Positions 1 to 8,366 of a stretch of DNA of 64,000 nt are shown here, in pieces. The position numbers and the translations under genes are program-made. Within the stretch, counting starts at the first letter, position 1. Every line of letters starts with the position of its first letter. The notes below the pieces were generated by a model that saw nothing but the letters and a program-made list of their open reading frames with translations, ran no database searches and had not been told where the DNA came from. Source of the stretch: Bradyrhizobium sp. SK17 (lineage in GTDB: Bacteria > Pseudomonadota > Alphaproteobacteria > Rhizobiales > Xanthobacteraceae); contig NZ_CP025113.1 in assembly GCF_002831585.1 (NCBI RefSeq), positions 744,001-808,000 of the forward strand, read 5' to 3'.

Positions 1-260
1 CATATTCCAGGGTGATGGACAGCAAGGGACCGAAGATGCTGGCGCGGGATTTCTCGCCGCAATCGCATATCGCGCAGACCTTGAAGGACGCCGAGCTGAT
101 CCTGCAGGAGGCCGGCCGGCACGGCCTGCGGTTGCCGCTGACTTCGGCGCAGGCCGAGCTGCTGCGCAAGGCGATTGCGCTCGAGGGCCCGGACTGCGAC
201 AGCGCCGCTGTCATCGAGGCGGTACGTGCCGGACAGCACCGGGGTGAGGACCATTCATGA
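1..260 (+). CDS. 3-hydroxyisobutyrate dehydrogenase-like oxidoreductase, C-terminal part
   Basis: The reading frame is open from the left edge of the window to the TGA at 258-260, so only the C-terminal end (about 86 residues) is present. The visible part is helical, with DSKGPKML followed by LKDAELILQEAG and a PLTSAQAELLRKA stretch. These are typical of the C-terminal NAD-binding_11 domain of beta-hydroxyacid dehydrogenases, in which the helix carrying K and D shapes the substrate pocket. The Rossmann domain lies outside the window. The stop overlaps the next start as ATGA, so it is the upstream partner of the Gfo/Idh/MocA gene. The exact substrate cannot be told. Confidence 0.8.
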   Translation, partial: YSRVMDSKGPKMLARDFSPQSHIAQTLKDAELILQEAGRHGLRLPLTSAQAELLRKAIALEGPDCDSAAVIEAVRAGQHRGEDHS

Positions 261-1237
261 TCAATTGTGCGATCGCGGGCCTCGGCCGCTGGGGCCGCGC
301 GCTGGTCGAGGCCGCGCGCAAGGAGCCCCGGCTGAACATCATCCGCGCGGTGGAACCCGACAGCACCGGCGCCGCGAGCTTTTGCAAGGCGCACAATCTG
401 GCGCTCGCGGCAAGCCTGGACGACGTCCTCGCCGATCCCGGCATCGATGCCGTGCTGCTGGCGACGCCGCATTCGCTGCACAAGCGCCAGGTGATCGCGG
501 CGGCCAGTGCGGGCAAGCAGGTGTTTTGCGAGAAACCGCTGGCACTCCGGCGTGACGACGCCGCCGAGATGTTCGCGGCCTGCCGCAGCGCCGGCGTCAC
601 TCTCGCGGTCGGGCATAACCGAAGGTTCTGGCCGTCGATGCAGGCACTGCGCGCGATCACAGCCAGCGGCGAGCTCGGCACGATCCTGCATGTCGAGGGC
701 CACAACAGCAACGAGAACTCCCAGGCCGTCACGCAGGGCTGGCGGCTGTCGCCGGAGGAATCCCCGGGCGGCGGACTGACCGGCGCGGGACTGCATGTGC
801 TCGACGGCTTCGTCAGCCTGCTAGGTCCCGCGCGCCGGGTCTACGCCCGGCTGAATGAACGTGAGGCCGGACCGCCACCGCTCGATACTGCAACTTTGGC
901 GATTGAATTTGTGAATGGCGTCAGCGCAACCCTTGCGACAATCCGCGCAACACCGTTCTATTGGCGCGTGCATGTGTTCGGAACGAGGGGATCTGCCGAA
1001 GTGCTCGACGAGGTGACGATGGTGCTGCGGAGATCCGGCGAAGCACCCGCGACGACACGCTATCCCGCAGTCGACACGCTTGCCGCGGAACTCGTGGCCT
1101 TCGCCGACGCGGTCGAACGCAAGCAACCGTTCCCGGTCCCGGAAGCCGACGTGCTGGCGACGCTCGCCGCGTTCGAGGCCGCGCTGCAATCGATGCAGAC
1201 GGGACATCCGGTCGCCTGCCATATGGCATACCAGTGA
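257..1237 (+). CDS. Gfo/Idh/MocA family NAD(P)-dependent oxidoreductase
   Basis: This 326-residue protein starts with a Rossmann fold (AGLGRWG, residues 7-13). It carries the EKP signature at 92-94, whose lysine is catalytic in glucose-fructose oxidoreductase and inositol dehydrogenase relatives. A GGGLTGAGLHVLDG stretch fits the C-terminal alpha/beta substrate domain with the conserved His. The family oxidises sugars, inositols or related polyols. The ATG overlaps the stop of the preceding dehydrogenase gene (ATGA), implying translational coupling. A GntR regulator follows 6 bases downstream, so the three genes look like a catabolic operon. The substrate is unknown. Confidence 0.88.
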   Translation: MINCAIAGLGRWGRALVEAARKEPRLNIIRAVEPDSTGAASFCKAHNLALAASLDDVLADPGIDAVLLATPHSLHKRQVIAAASAGKQVFCEKPLALRRDDAAEMFAACRSAGVTLAVGHNRRFWPSMQALRAITASGELGTILHVEGHNSNENSQAVTQGWRLSPEESPGGGLTGAGLHVLDGFVSLLGPARRVYARLNEREAGPPPLDTATLAIEFVNGVSATLATIRATPFYWRVHVFGTRGSAEVLDEVTMVLRRSGEAPATTRYPAVDTLAAELVAFADAVERKQPFPVPEADVLATLAAFEAALQSMQTGHPVACHMAYQ

Positions 1238-1243
1238 ACCGCC

Positions 1244-1999
1244 ATGTCTGAACAACCGGACCGAGCGAGATCGTCCCGCTACCGCGACATCGCCACCGGA
1301 CTGCAACGGGAGATTCGTCTCGGCACCTACGCCGTCGGCAATCTGCTGCCGACCGAAACCGAGCTGATGGCGAGCTACCAGGCCAGCCGCCAGACCGTGC
1401 GCGAGGCGCTGCGCATCCTGATCGACCAGGGCCTGATCGTGCGCCGCGCCGGGCTCGGCTCAGTGGTGATCGCTTCCGAGCCGCCGGTGCTGTTCACTCA
1501 CAGCGTCAAATCGCTCGGCGAGTGGCTGCGCTATTCCAACGAAACCTACCGCGATGTGGTCGGCAGCAGTGACATCGTTGCCGACCGCAAGCTTGCCGCG
1601 CTCTTGAAATGCGAGCCCGGCAAGAGCTGGTTCCTGATCGAGGCGGTGCGTCGCTCCGACCAGTTCGCCGCGCCGCTCGGCTGGACCGAGATCTACGTGC
1701 TGCGCCGGTTCGCCGATGTCGTGACCCGCAGCGACCACGGCCGCACCCCGGTGCATGAGCAGATCGCCAAGATGTACGGCCAGGTCACCGAGCGCGCGCA
1801 GATGGAGATCTTCGTGCGGGGCATGCCGGCGCCGATCGCCAAGGCGCTCGACGTCAAGACCGGATCGCCGGCGCTCACCGTGGTCCGCCGTTACTATGGC
1901 CAGCGCGAGGAACTGTTCGAGGTCACCATCACCACGCACCCCGAAGGGCGCTACACCTACACGATGGATATGCAGCGCTCGCTGCGGCCGAAGCTCTAG
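1244..1999 (+). CDS. GntR family transcriptional regulator (HutC/UTRA type)
   Basis: This is a 251-residue protein. The N-terminal winged helix (about residues 10-80) contains the GntR hallmark TETELMASYQASRQTVREAL. The remainder (about 95-245) reads as a UTRA ligand-binding domain, ending with a TTHPEGRYTY-type strand. HutC-type GntR proteins repress catabolic operons and release DNA when a small effector binds. The gene lies 6 bases after the Gfo/Idh/MocA gene on the same strand, so it probably regulates that operon. No operator can be assigned because the operon promoter is outside the window. Confidence 0.9.
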   Translation: MSEQPDRARSSRYRDIATGLQREIRLGTYAVGNLLPTETELMASYQASRQTVREALRILIDQGLIVRRAGLGSVVIASEPPVLFTHSVKSLGEWLRYSNETYRDVVGSSDIVADRKLAALLKCEPGKSWFLIEAVRRSDQFAAPLGWTEIYVLRRFADVVTRSDHGRTPVHEQIAKMYGQVTERAQMEIFVRGMPAPIAKALDVKTGSPALTVVRRYYGQREELFEVTITTHPEGRYTYTMDMQRSLRPKL

Positions 2000-2024
2000 C
2001 CAACGAGCTATCGCGCGAAACGCG

Positions 2025-2153
2025 CTACCGCACCCGAGCCAGATGCGTGCTGGCAGACGTATGTGCCACCTGCGGGGTGCCGCTCACACCCCAGATCGCG
2101 ACCGCAATCAGCGCGGCCGCCCAGACATATGGCACAGCATTCGGCTTCTTCAT
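2025..2153 (-). CDS. Small single-span membrane protein (42 aa), hypothetical
   Basis: A short reading frame runs from ATG at 2153 to TAG at 2025. It begins MKKPNAVPY, continues with a hydrophobic stretch VWAAALIAVAIWGV and ends in a polar tail rich in Ser, Thr and Arg. That is a credible single transmembrane helix or uncleaved signal anchor. A GGGGA element lies about 13 bases upstream, so the ribosome site is only moderate. It is convergent with the GntR gene. No function can be assigned; the composition and codon use favour a real small gene over chance. Confidence 0.5.
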   Translation of the reverse strand: MKKPNAVPYVWAAALIAVAIWGVSGTPQVAHTSASTHLARVR

Positions 2154-2519
2154 TTCCGAGATCATCCCCAAAGTCTCACGGGAGCACCGACCGACCTCAC
2201 GACGTCGATCGTCAGCGTGTCATCAGGCACCCGTCCTTCACAACGCTACTAAGGTTAGACCTTGTCGGTTTCAGGACGTCTTCGTCCGAATCTCGAAATG
2301 ATTTCGTGGGAACCCGGCTCTCTCATCCGAATTGATGAGATCGCGGCTTCGACATCATTCGACACAATACTGGGAGAAATTCGTGGGGAGAATTTTCTGC
2401 TCAAATTTGAGTCAGGTGCACAACAAACGTTCTAATCGACCCCCGCTGAATTCTTTTTGATTGTTCGCCCGACCTCGGTCGTGGCATGCCTGTGACAATG
2501 TGATGACAAGGGTTTTTCA
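2154..2519. other. Intergenic region, no gene recognised
   Basis: This stretch has lower GC than its surroundings and no convincing reading frame. It contains a perfect 7-base inverted repeat (TCTCATC at 2321-2327 and GATGAGA at 2334-2340, loop CGAATT). That could be a hairpin or a protein site. Nothing else was recognised. Confidence 0.4.
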
Positions 2520-2696
2520 GTGACTGCCCAACCGGCCAAATCGCAAAATAGCTCCCGTCGCCCTTCCAGGGAAACGCAACAGGAGGTTGCGCGGTCGCTG
2601 GAACGGGAACTGAAGCTCTTGACCGAAGAGCGCCAGGAACGCGCACTCCGGCTCGGCCTCGACATCGCAGGCAAGACGCCGAAGGTCGACCAGTAG
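2520..2696 (+). CDS. Small charged helical protein (58 aa), hypothetical
   Basis: A 58-codon frame starts with GTG at 2520 and ends TAG at 2694-2696. An AAGGG ribosome site at 2508-2512 sits 7 bases before the start, which supports it. The product has a Ser/Arg-rich N-terminus and then a long charged amphipathic helix (SRETQQEVARSLERELKLL, then EERQERALRLGL). It has no Cys, signal peptide or membrane segment. No family was recognised. The GTG is the only start available after the in-frame stop at 2493. Confidence 0.5.
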   Translation: MTAQPAKSQNSSRRPSRETQQEVARSLERELKLLTEERQERALRLGLDIAGKTPKVDQ

Positions 2697-3404
2697 GTCC
2701 GCCGCGCCGCGCGCCCCGGGGCGCGCAATTTCGATCATGTCGCTGATCCGCGCGGCCATCTGCCGATGGCCGGTGCGACCATGGCCATTCGCGTGGACCT
2801 GCTCCAGCCACGCGAGCCTGTCCCGCGCTTAGAACTGATAAAGTTACGAGGTGAATTGCGCGGACGAGACATTGCGCTCGTCATGCTGGTTTGGATTCCG
2901 CGATCGGGCTCAGGTCGGTTCCGATCTGCTGATGCCGATTGCGCCCAACGCACCTACGTTGAAAATATTCGGCGCATCGCATTGGCTGCGCTGTCCTTTT
3001 GCAGGCGAGCGGGCCGGATCTCCTTGCGTCGGACGCATCATCGCGCTTACGAGGCCGTCCCCTTCCCGCGTCCATCATGCAGCGACGCCACCGGACGGCG
3101 GCTAGATGAGAGCCGAGCCCGATGATATCTTGATCCGCAAATCGATCAGCGAAATCGGCCGCCGGGAAGCGGCGGGCTTCGCGGAGAACCTGCACTTCAT
3201 TTGCCTCTCCTGCCGATCTCAGGATGGCAGAGGGCAGCGGATCGTGAAGCGTTTCCGTGGAATCGCATCACGATCTGATCTCTGGTTCGAGCATGAGCTC
3301 TGTGCAAGCGCTTGCCGTTTTGTCGCAGGGGAAACCGGTTTCCACTTCTCGGGATCATGCTCTAGTGGCCGCGGACACGCTGCTGCCGATGCGCGGAGAC
3401 TCGA
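2697..3404. other. Long intergenic region without a confident gene
   Basis: About 700 bases hold only frames with unlikely composition (Arg/Ser-rich, no ribosome sites, no recognisable motif). A 161-codon frame from 3106 begins plausibly, but it runs through a repeat and overlaps the better small gene at 3405. The region may be decayed coding sequence. The right part carries a palindromic repeat, listed separately. Confidence 0.4.
3330..3363. repeat. Palindromic intergenic repeat (GGAAACCGGTTTCC type)
   Basis: A perfect palindrome GGAAACCGGTTTCC (3330-3343) is followed by an ACTTCTCGGGATCATGCTCT-like tail. From memory, variants of this sequence recur between genes in Bradyrhizobium and Rhodopseudomonas. 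Only one copy was noticed here, so the repeat status rests on that recollection. Confidence 0.45.
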
Positions 3405-3626
3405 ATGCTTGGCCGTCCCGATGACGAGGAAGCCCTCAGGCTCACACTGGCGTTCTACTGCATCATGGAGCCGGACAAGCGCGCGATCATTCTCGATCTC
3501 GCCGAACGGTTTGCGCGTGCATCGCAGACGGTCGACGGTTGCGTGCACTTCCTGCTGCTGGATCACAGCGCACCCTCGGCCGAGCCCGTGACGCAGGACT
3601 CCTCGAACCGCAAGCGTCCGACCTGA
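3405..3626 (+). CDS. Small hypothetical protein (73 aa)
   Basis: The 73-residue product begins MLGRPDDEEALRLTLAFYC and is predicted to be mostly helical, with a central hydrophobic patch and two Cys. There is no signal peptide or membrane span. Composition looks like a real small soluble protein rather than a shadow frame, and an AGACTCGA context precedes the ATG without a strong ribosome site. It is convergent with the tiny secreted-protein gene at 3636-3749. Function unknown. Confidence 0.6.
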   Translation: MLGRPDDEEALRLTLAFYCIMEPDKRAIILDLAERFARASQTVDGCVHFLLLDHSAPSAEPVTQDSSNRKRPT

Positions 3627-3635
3627 CGCGCCGTC

Positions 3636-3749
3636 CTATCGCTGCGACGAAGCCGCGAGGCTCGGCAAAGGCGCGAACTGCATCTCTGCGACGGCCGACC
3701 CGGCGTATGCACTGGCGATCAGGATCATGACTCGAATAGCGATGAACAT
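3636..3749 (-). CDS. Tiny predicted secreted protein (37 aa)
   Basis: A 37-codon frame begins at ATG 3749 and is preceded by a perfect GAGGAGG ribosome site 5 bases upstream, which is the main reason to call it. The product reads as a signal peptide (MFIAIRVMILIASAYAGSAVA) followed by only about 15 residues. The mature part would be a short peptide, or the whole may act as a membrane peptide. It faces the 3405-3626 gene tail to tail with a 9-base gap. No family was recognised. Confidence 0.55.
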   Translation of the reverse strand: MFIAIRVMILIASAYAGSAVAEMQFAPLPSLAASSQR

Positions 3750-3968
3750 GGAGCCTCCTCAGTCTTCTTGTTGGCCCATCAATGCCAGAGACTTCTTTCG
3801 GGCCGGTGAGGAAAGCTGGTTGCCGCAACCTTGAGGCCGTTGGTAAGCGAGCCGTTTACACGCCACGTTCACGAAACGGGAACCGTATCGGCCGGTCGAT
3901 CTTGCAGCTAAACCCACGGTTCACCGTGGCCGGGCATTGTTCGCCTCAATCAAGAAGGCGCAATCACA

Positions 3969-4241
3969 ATGCCGGTTTTCAGGACGATCCTTGTTCTCGT
4001 ATCGATTTTTCTTGCTGTCTTGTACGTCTACGATAGCTGCCGCAGCTACGGCATCGCCTTGGCGGCTCCGGCAACCGACATCGTTGCCAGCCGGTGGCCA
4101 GACCCCGACGCGTTCCGCCCCACGGCGGCCGAGGCCTCCGCGCCTGCTGACGCGCCGACGCCGGCGGCGCGCGTTAGGGAAACGTTTGCGATGTTTGTCC
4201 CGGCGGACGGGCGACGCCACCCGACCCAGCGCAGCCTCTGA
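3969..4241 (+). CDS. Membrane-anchored small protein (90 aa), hypothetical
   Basis: The product has an N-terminal hydrophobic segment (TILVLVSIFLAVLYVY, about residues 6-21) followed by a Pro/Ala-rich, low-complexity periplasmic tail. An AGAAGG ribosome site lies about 10 bases before the ATG at 3969. The architecture suggests a signal-anchored envelope protein. The C-terminus ends 34 bases before the convergent ATP-grasp gene. No function can be assigned. Confidence 0.6.
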   Translation: MPVFRTILVLVSIFLAVLYVYDSCRSYGIALAAPATDIVASRWPDPDAFRPTAAEASAPADAPTPAARVRETFAMFVPADGRRHPTQRSL

Positions 4242-4274
4242 CGGCGGCAAATCGTTTGCAGACGACGCGGCGAT

Positions 4275-5300
4275 TCAGCCCAGCGATACGCCGGCCTTTG
4301 CGCGGCTCATGCCGAGCGTCACGATGCGATGCAGGAGACCCGGGTAGTCAAGCCCATCGTGCTGGGCCGCCGTCGCGAACTCCTGACTCTTGGCGATCTC
4401 GGGATTCGGATTGGCTTCGATGAAATACGGAGTACCATCGGCGGAGAGGCGGAAGTCGATCCGCGCATAGCCATCGAGCCCGAGCGTGCGGTAGATGCGT
4501 TTCGCCAGCCGCTGGATATGCGCGGACAGTTCCGGCGCTAGATCCCTGGCCGGCCCGTCGGCAATTCCTATGCGCTCCTGATAGTTCGGATCGTGCTTCG
4601 CCTTCTCGGTGGCGATACCGGGGCCGCCCATGCTGCCGAACTTCAACTCCCAGACCGGCAGCACGCGCAGCCTGTTGTTGCCGAGCACGCCGACATAGAG
4701 TTCGCGGCCCTCGATGAACTGCTCGGCGATCGCGGCCGTCCCGATCCGCTCGTGGATGAAGGCGACGCGCTCGGCGAGCTTCTCGTCGGTATCGACGATC
4801 GATGCCTGCGAAATGCCCAGCGATCCATCCGAGCTCAGGCTCTTGACGATCAGCGGCAGCGCAAGACGCGGCGGCCGCTTGACCTTGCGACGCATCGGAA
4901 ACACCGCGAAGGCCGGCACCGGAATCCGGCGATGATGCGCCAGGGTCTTGGACAGGTCCTTGCCGCGCGCCAGGATCAGGCCACGCGGGTTGCATCCCGT
5001 GTAGGGGACCTTCATCAGTTCGAGGTAGCTCGCGATGTGCTGGTCGTACACCACCTCGTAGTGGAACTCCTCGAGCAGCGTGAACACCACATGCGGCTTG
5101 AAATCCTCGATAGCGTCGCGGACCGGCTTGATCTCCTCCTGCACGCCGAGCGGCCGCACCTCATGGCCGGCTGCACGCAAGGTGCTGACGACGTCGTATT
5201 CGGTCTTCCACGCGTTGATCTCGCGCGCGGAATATCCGTCGGTGGTCTCAGGCGGCACGAAGTCCGGGTGCATGAGCACGAGAATGCGAAGACGTTTCAT
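4275..5300 (-). CDS. ATP-grasp ligase, D-alanine--D-alanine ligase-like
   Basis: This is a 341-residue ATP-grasp protein. The central ATP-binding lobe shows PLIVKSLSSDGSLGIS (lysine for phosphate contact and a flexible loop). A hinge AEQFIEGRELYVGVLG follows, and the Mg-binding strand is RIDFRLSADG...FIEANPNPEI near the C-terminus. It resembles the D-Ala-D-Ala ligase branch but lacks the standard EVNTLPG ending, so the substrate is probably different. The chosen ATG (5300) overlaps the stop of the upstream metallopeptidase gene (ATGA). An earlier ATG at 5312 would lie inside that gene. The pair is probably co-translated and functionally linked. Confidence 0.82.
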   Translation of the reverse strand: MKRLRILVLMHPDFVPPETTDGYSAREINAWKTEYDVVSTLRAAGHEVRPLGVQEEIKPVRDAIEDFKPHVVFTLLEEFHYEVVYDQHIASYLELMKVPYTGCNPRGLILARGKDLSKTLAHHRRIPVPAFAVFPMRRKVKRPPRLALPLIVKSLSSDGSLGISQASIVDTDEKLAERVAFIHERIGTAAIAEQFIEGRELYVGVLGNNRLRVLPVWELKFGSMGGPGIATEKAKHDPNYQERIGIADGPARDLAPELSAHIQRLAKRIYRTLGLDGYARIDFRLSADGTPYFIEANPNPEIAKSQEFATAAQHDGLDYPGLLHRIVTLGMSRAKAGVSLG

Positions 5301-6325
5301 AGCGCAATCCATTTGCGGCGGGAGGGGCCGAACAGCGCGTGCATGGTCTTGGCGGTGAGCAGGATGGTGAAGTTGGTCACGAGCTTCTGCTCGGGACCGA
5401 CGGCGCGCAGGTTGAGCTCGCGGCAGCGCGAGATCATGTCGTCGAGCACGGCATCGAGCGTCAACTGGTTCTCGCCGGTCCAGCGCGCGACCAGCTGCCT
5501 GATCTGGGCGCGGTGCCGCCTGATGAAGACCGCGGCCGGCGGCTGCCGTCGATGCCGTGGATCGGCGGAGAACAGCTTCGAGAGATCGCGGTCATAGGTC
5601 TTCGGTGGATTGAAGGCATAGAACGCCTGCTTCTTCTTGTAGTGCTCGGCCAGCGTCTGCTTCAGCGAGTGCAACGGATCGACGCGCTCGCGCGTCGTGA
5701 GCAGCGGCCGCTTGCCGGCAATCTCGGCCATCAGCTCGTCGACATATTCGAGCTTCTTCAGCGCGGGCCAGCCGGCATAGCGCGTCCGCCAGTTCGAACG
5801 CGGCCGCAGCCACACCGCGAAGGTCTCGGCGAAATCCTCGTCCGGATGGCTCTGCGCATACCAGAGCCGCAGATGCTGGACATAGTTGCGGCTGGCCGGA
5901 TTGGGCCGGTAGTAGCGCGGATAGTGCTTCGAAGACGGACCGAACAATTGTTGCCAGCGCCGGCGGCGGTGCAGCTGGTAGCCGTGCTGCACGACATGCC
6001 CCGCCTCATGGCGCAGAATGGCCATGCACTCCGACCAGGTGCCACCCTCGACGTCGAGCATCATCTTCTTCTCGAGTTTCATCAACCGCGGATGCGCGAG
6101 ATAAAACGGAATCGCGATGCCGGGCGTGGTCGAGGGACTGAACCACTCGCTCGATATCCATGCGTGTGGCCGCAGCCGGATGCCTCGCTCTTCGAACTCC
6201 TCGTGGAGCGTGCCGAGGCAATCCTCCAGCCAGGTGCCCTCGACCGCAACCCTCAGACTGCTGAGGCGTAGCCCGAGCAACTGCTCATCGGACAGTTTCT
6301 CCCAGGCAAATTTCCGGCGCGGCAT
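5297..6325 (-). CDS. Putative zinc-dependent metallopeptidase (HExxH)
   Basis: The 342-residue protein has a gluzincin-like site: HEAGH at 106-110 inside ILRHEAGHVVQHGY, and a downstream DEDFAETFAVWL whose Glu (167) can be the third zinc ligand. This arrangement resembles the putative zinc-binding metallopeptidase family (Peptidase_Mx). There is no signal peptide, so it should act in the cytoplasm. It is the first gene of a two-gene operon and overlaps the downstream ATP-grasp ligase by 4 bases. A protease paired with a peptide-bond-type ligase hints at modification of a peptide or amino acid, which is inference only. Confidence 0.75.
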   Translation of the reverse strand: MPRRKFAWEKLSDEQLLGLRLSSLRVAVEGTWLEDCLGTLHEEFEERGIRLRPHAWISSEWFSPSTTPGIAIPFYLAHPRLMKLEKKMMLDVEGGTWSECMAILRHEAGHVVQHGYQLHRRRRWQQLFGPSSKHYPRYYRPNPASRNYVQHLRLWYAQSHPDEDFAETFAVWLRPRSNWRTRYAGWPALKKLEYVDELMAEIAGKRPLLTTRERVDPLHSLKQTLAEHYKKKQAFYAFNPPKTYDRDLSKLFSADPRHRRQPPAAVFIRRHRAQIRQLVARWTGENQLTLDAVLDDMISRCRELNLRAVGPEQKLVTNFTILLTAKTMHALFGPSRRKWIAL

Positions 6326-6549
6326 GGGCCTCCCACGTCAAACCTAATCGGAATCGGGATGGTGTCATAGGTTATGGCCGGCAACAACCGCCGGGCCCTC
6401 CCGGACGGGAGCCTGCCCCGTGGCAGCGACGGGCCCGAACCCGCGGCGAAGACCGGCCGCGGGCCGGCGTCACTCGGTCACTGCGGGCGCCTGCGCGCTT
6501 TCTGTTATGGTTCGGCCATTACCGGCGCTAAGCGATTTGAGGGGCAAGA

Positions 6550-6987
6550 ATGGATTATCGGCGGCGACTGCTTTTTCACGGCATGGCCCTGTTCCTGATC
6601 GGGCTGTTGACCGGCCTGGTCGAGCAACATTTCACCAATGTGCGGATGGCGCTCGCGGCCCATCTCGAGGGCGTCATGAACGGTACGTTCCTGCTCGTGG
6701 TCGGTGCGATCTGGAGCGAGGTCCGGTTACCGTCTCGCAGCAGCGCCGTCGCCTACTGGACGCTGCTGTTCGGCACCTATGGCAACTGGGCGGTCACGAC
6801 CCTCGCCGCCATTCTCGGAACCGGGGCGCTCTCGCCGATCACCGCACCCGGGCGTGCCGCCGCGCAGTGGCAGGAAACGCTGGTGACCGCCGGGTTCGTC
6901 GCAATCGGCCTTGCGATCATCGCAGCATCGCTCCTGCTGCTGTGGGGGTTGCGCGGCAAGGCTGCGCTGATCGCGCCTAAGGCCTGA
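6550..6987 (+). CDS. HabA-like integral membrane protein (hydroxylaminobenzene mutase family)
   Basis: The 145-residue protein has four hydrophobic segments (about residues 8-24, 38-56, 68-90 and 110-132). It has the conserved pattern GLLTGLVEQHFTNVRMALAA followed by HLEGVMNGTFLL, which I recognise from hydroxylaminobenzene mutase HabA and its many uncharacterised relatives. HabA rearranges hydroxylaminobenzene to 2-aminophenol. Most chromosomal relatives have no proven activity, so only the family call is made. No nitroreductase gene is adjacent. Confidence 0.75.
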   Translation: MDYRRRLLFHGMALFLIGLLTGLVEQHFTNVRMALAAHLEGVMNGTFLLVVGAIWSEVRLPSRSSAVAYWTLLFGTYGNWAVTTLAAILGTGALSPITAPGRAAAQWQETLVTAGFVAIGLAIIAASLLLLWGLRGKAALIAPKA

Positions 6988-7033
6988 CCCAGATTCGTCG
7001 CGCTGTGTCCGGCCTATCGCTTCGCAGATGCGG

Positions 7034-8335
7034 CTACGCGATCGATGGATCCGTACGGCCGTCTTGATCCTGCGCGGCACGCGCGGCGACTGCGGCGCGG
7101 CGTTTGAGAAACTCACGCTCGCGCGTATTGCCGGCCAATGCGGCGGCGGCCTCGAACGCTGTGTGCGCCTCGGCGAAGCGGCCCAGCCTGTGCAGCAGAT
7201 CGCCGCGCACGCTCGGCAGCAGGTGATAGGATTTCAGCGCCGGCTCATCCGCGAGACCGTCGACGATCGCAAGCGCCGCTCGCGGCCCCTCGGCCATGCC
7301 GATCGCGACCGCGCGGTTGAGCGCGATGACGGGCGAATCCAGCAGCGCGGCGAGGTCGCCGTAGAGTGTGGCGATGCGGCGCCAGTCGGTGGCGTCGGGC
7401 GCATCGGCCTCGGCATGGCAGGCGGCGATCGCGGCTTGCAGCGCATAGAAGCCGCCGGCACCGCCGAGCTCGCGGGCGCGGGCCAGCGCGAGTTGCCCGC
7501 GGCGGATTTGCAGGCGATCCCACAGCGCGCGATTCTGGTCCGTCAACAGGATCGGCTCGCCGGCCGCATCGGTGCGCGCCGCCATCCGCGAGGCGTTGAA
7601 CTCCATCAGCGCCAGCAGGCCGTGCGCTTCCGGCTCCGACGGCGCGATCGAGGTCAGCACCCGGCCGATGCGCAGCGCCTCGTTGCAGAGCTGCGGCCGC
7701 AGCCATTCGTCGCCGCGCGCTGCGGTATAGCCCTCGTTGAAGATCAGATAGACGACCTCGAGCACCGAGGCGAGACGTTCGGACAGCTCCGCGCCACGCG
7801 GCGTCTCGTAGGCAAGACCGGAGTCCGACAAGGTGCGCTTGGCGCGCACGATGCGCTGGGCGATGGTCGTCTCCGCCTGGAGGAAGGCACGCGCGATCTC
7901 CTCGGTGGTGAGGCCGCAGATCATGCGCAGCGCCAGCGCGGCGCGCGCCTCGCGCGACAGCAGCGGATGGCAGGCGGTGAAGATCAGCCGCAGCAACTCG
8001 TCGCCGATGTCGTCGTCGAACCTCGAATCGAGATCGGGCATGGTGTCCTGCTCCCGCGCCAGATCGTGCGCCAGCATGCCGTGCTTCTGCGTGCGCATGC
8101 TGACGTGACGCAGATGATCGAGCGCCCGGCGCTTGGCAGTCGCCATCAGCCAGGCACCCGGCTTGTCCGGGATGCCATCGGCCGGCCAATGCTCGAGCGC
8201 GGCAATCAGCGTTTCCTGGGTCAGATCCTCGGCGAGCGGCACGTCGCGCAGCATCCGCGACAGGCTGGTGATCAGCCGCGGCTGCTCGACGCGCCAGACG
8301 CCGAGGATGGTGCGCTTGACGTCGTCGCGCGTCAT
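7034..8335 (-). CDS. ECF42-type RNA polymerase sigma factor with C-terminal DUF6596/TPR-like domain
   Basis: The N-terminal ~170 residues hold sigma region 2 (EDLTQETLIAALEHWP) and region 4 (TTEEIARAFLQAETTIAQR). The remaining ~260 residues are helical repeats with the pattern of DUF6596, as in the ECF42 group, whose C-terminal extension is needed for activity. No anti-sigma factor is nearby. ECF42 members are typically co-located with DGPF/YCII proteins, and two such genes lie just upstream on the same strand. The ATG at 8335 is preferred over a GTG at 8344. Confidence 0.88.
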   Translation of the reverse strand: MTRDDVKRTILGVWRVEQPRLITSLSRMLRDVPLAEDLTQETLIAALEHWPADGIPDKPGAWLMATAKRRALDHLRHVSMRTQKHGMLAHDLAREQDTMPDLDSRFDDDIGDELLRLIFTACHPLLSREARAALALRMICGLTTEEIARAFLQAETTIAQRIVRAKRTLSDSGLAYETPRGAELSERLASVLEVVYLIFNEGYTAARGDEWLRPQLCNEALRIGRVLTSIAPSEPEAHGLLALMEFNASRMAARTDAAGEPILLTDQNRALWDRLQIRRGQLALARARELGGAGGFYALQAAIAACHAEADAPDATDWRRIATLYGDLAALLDSPVIALNRAVAIGMAEGPRAALAIVDGLADEPALKSYHLLPSVRGDLLHRLGRFAEAHTAFEAAAALAGNTREREFLKRRAAVAARAAQDQDGRTDPSIA

Positions 8336-8366
8336 GCCGGCCACCGGCGAGCGATCGTGGCGATCG

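Noticed and set aside
3106-3591. 161-codon frame in the gene-poor region
   Set aside because: It runs through a palindromic repeat, has Arg/Ser-rich composition and overlaps the better-supported 73-aa gene in another frame.
4593-5597. 334-codon plus-strand frame across the ATP-grasp and metallopeptidase genes
   Set aside because: It is antisense to two genes with clear motifs and has His/Arg/Asp-rich shadow composition.
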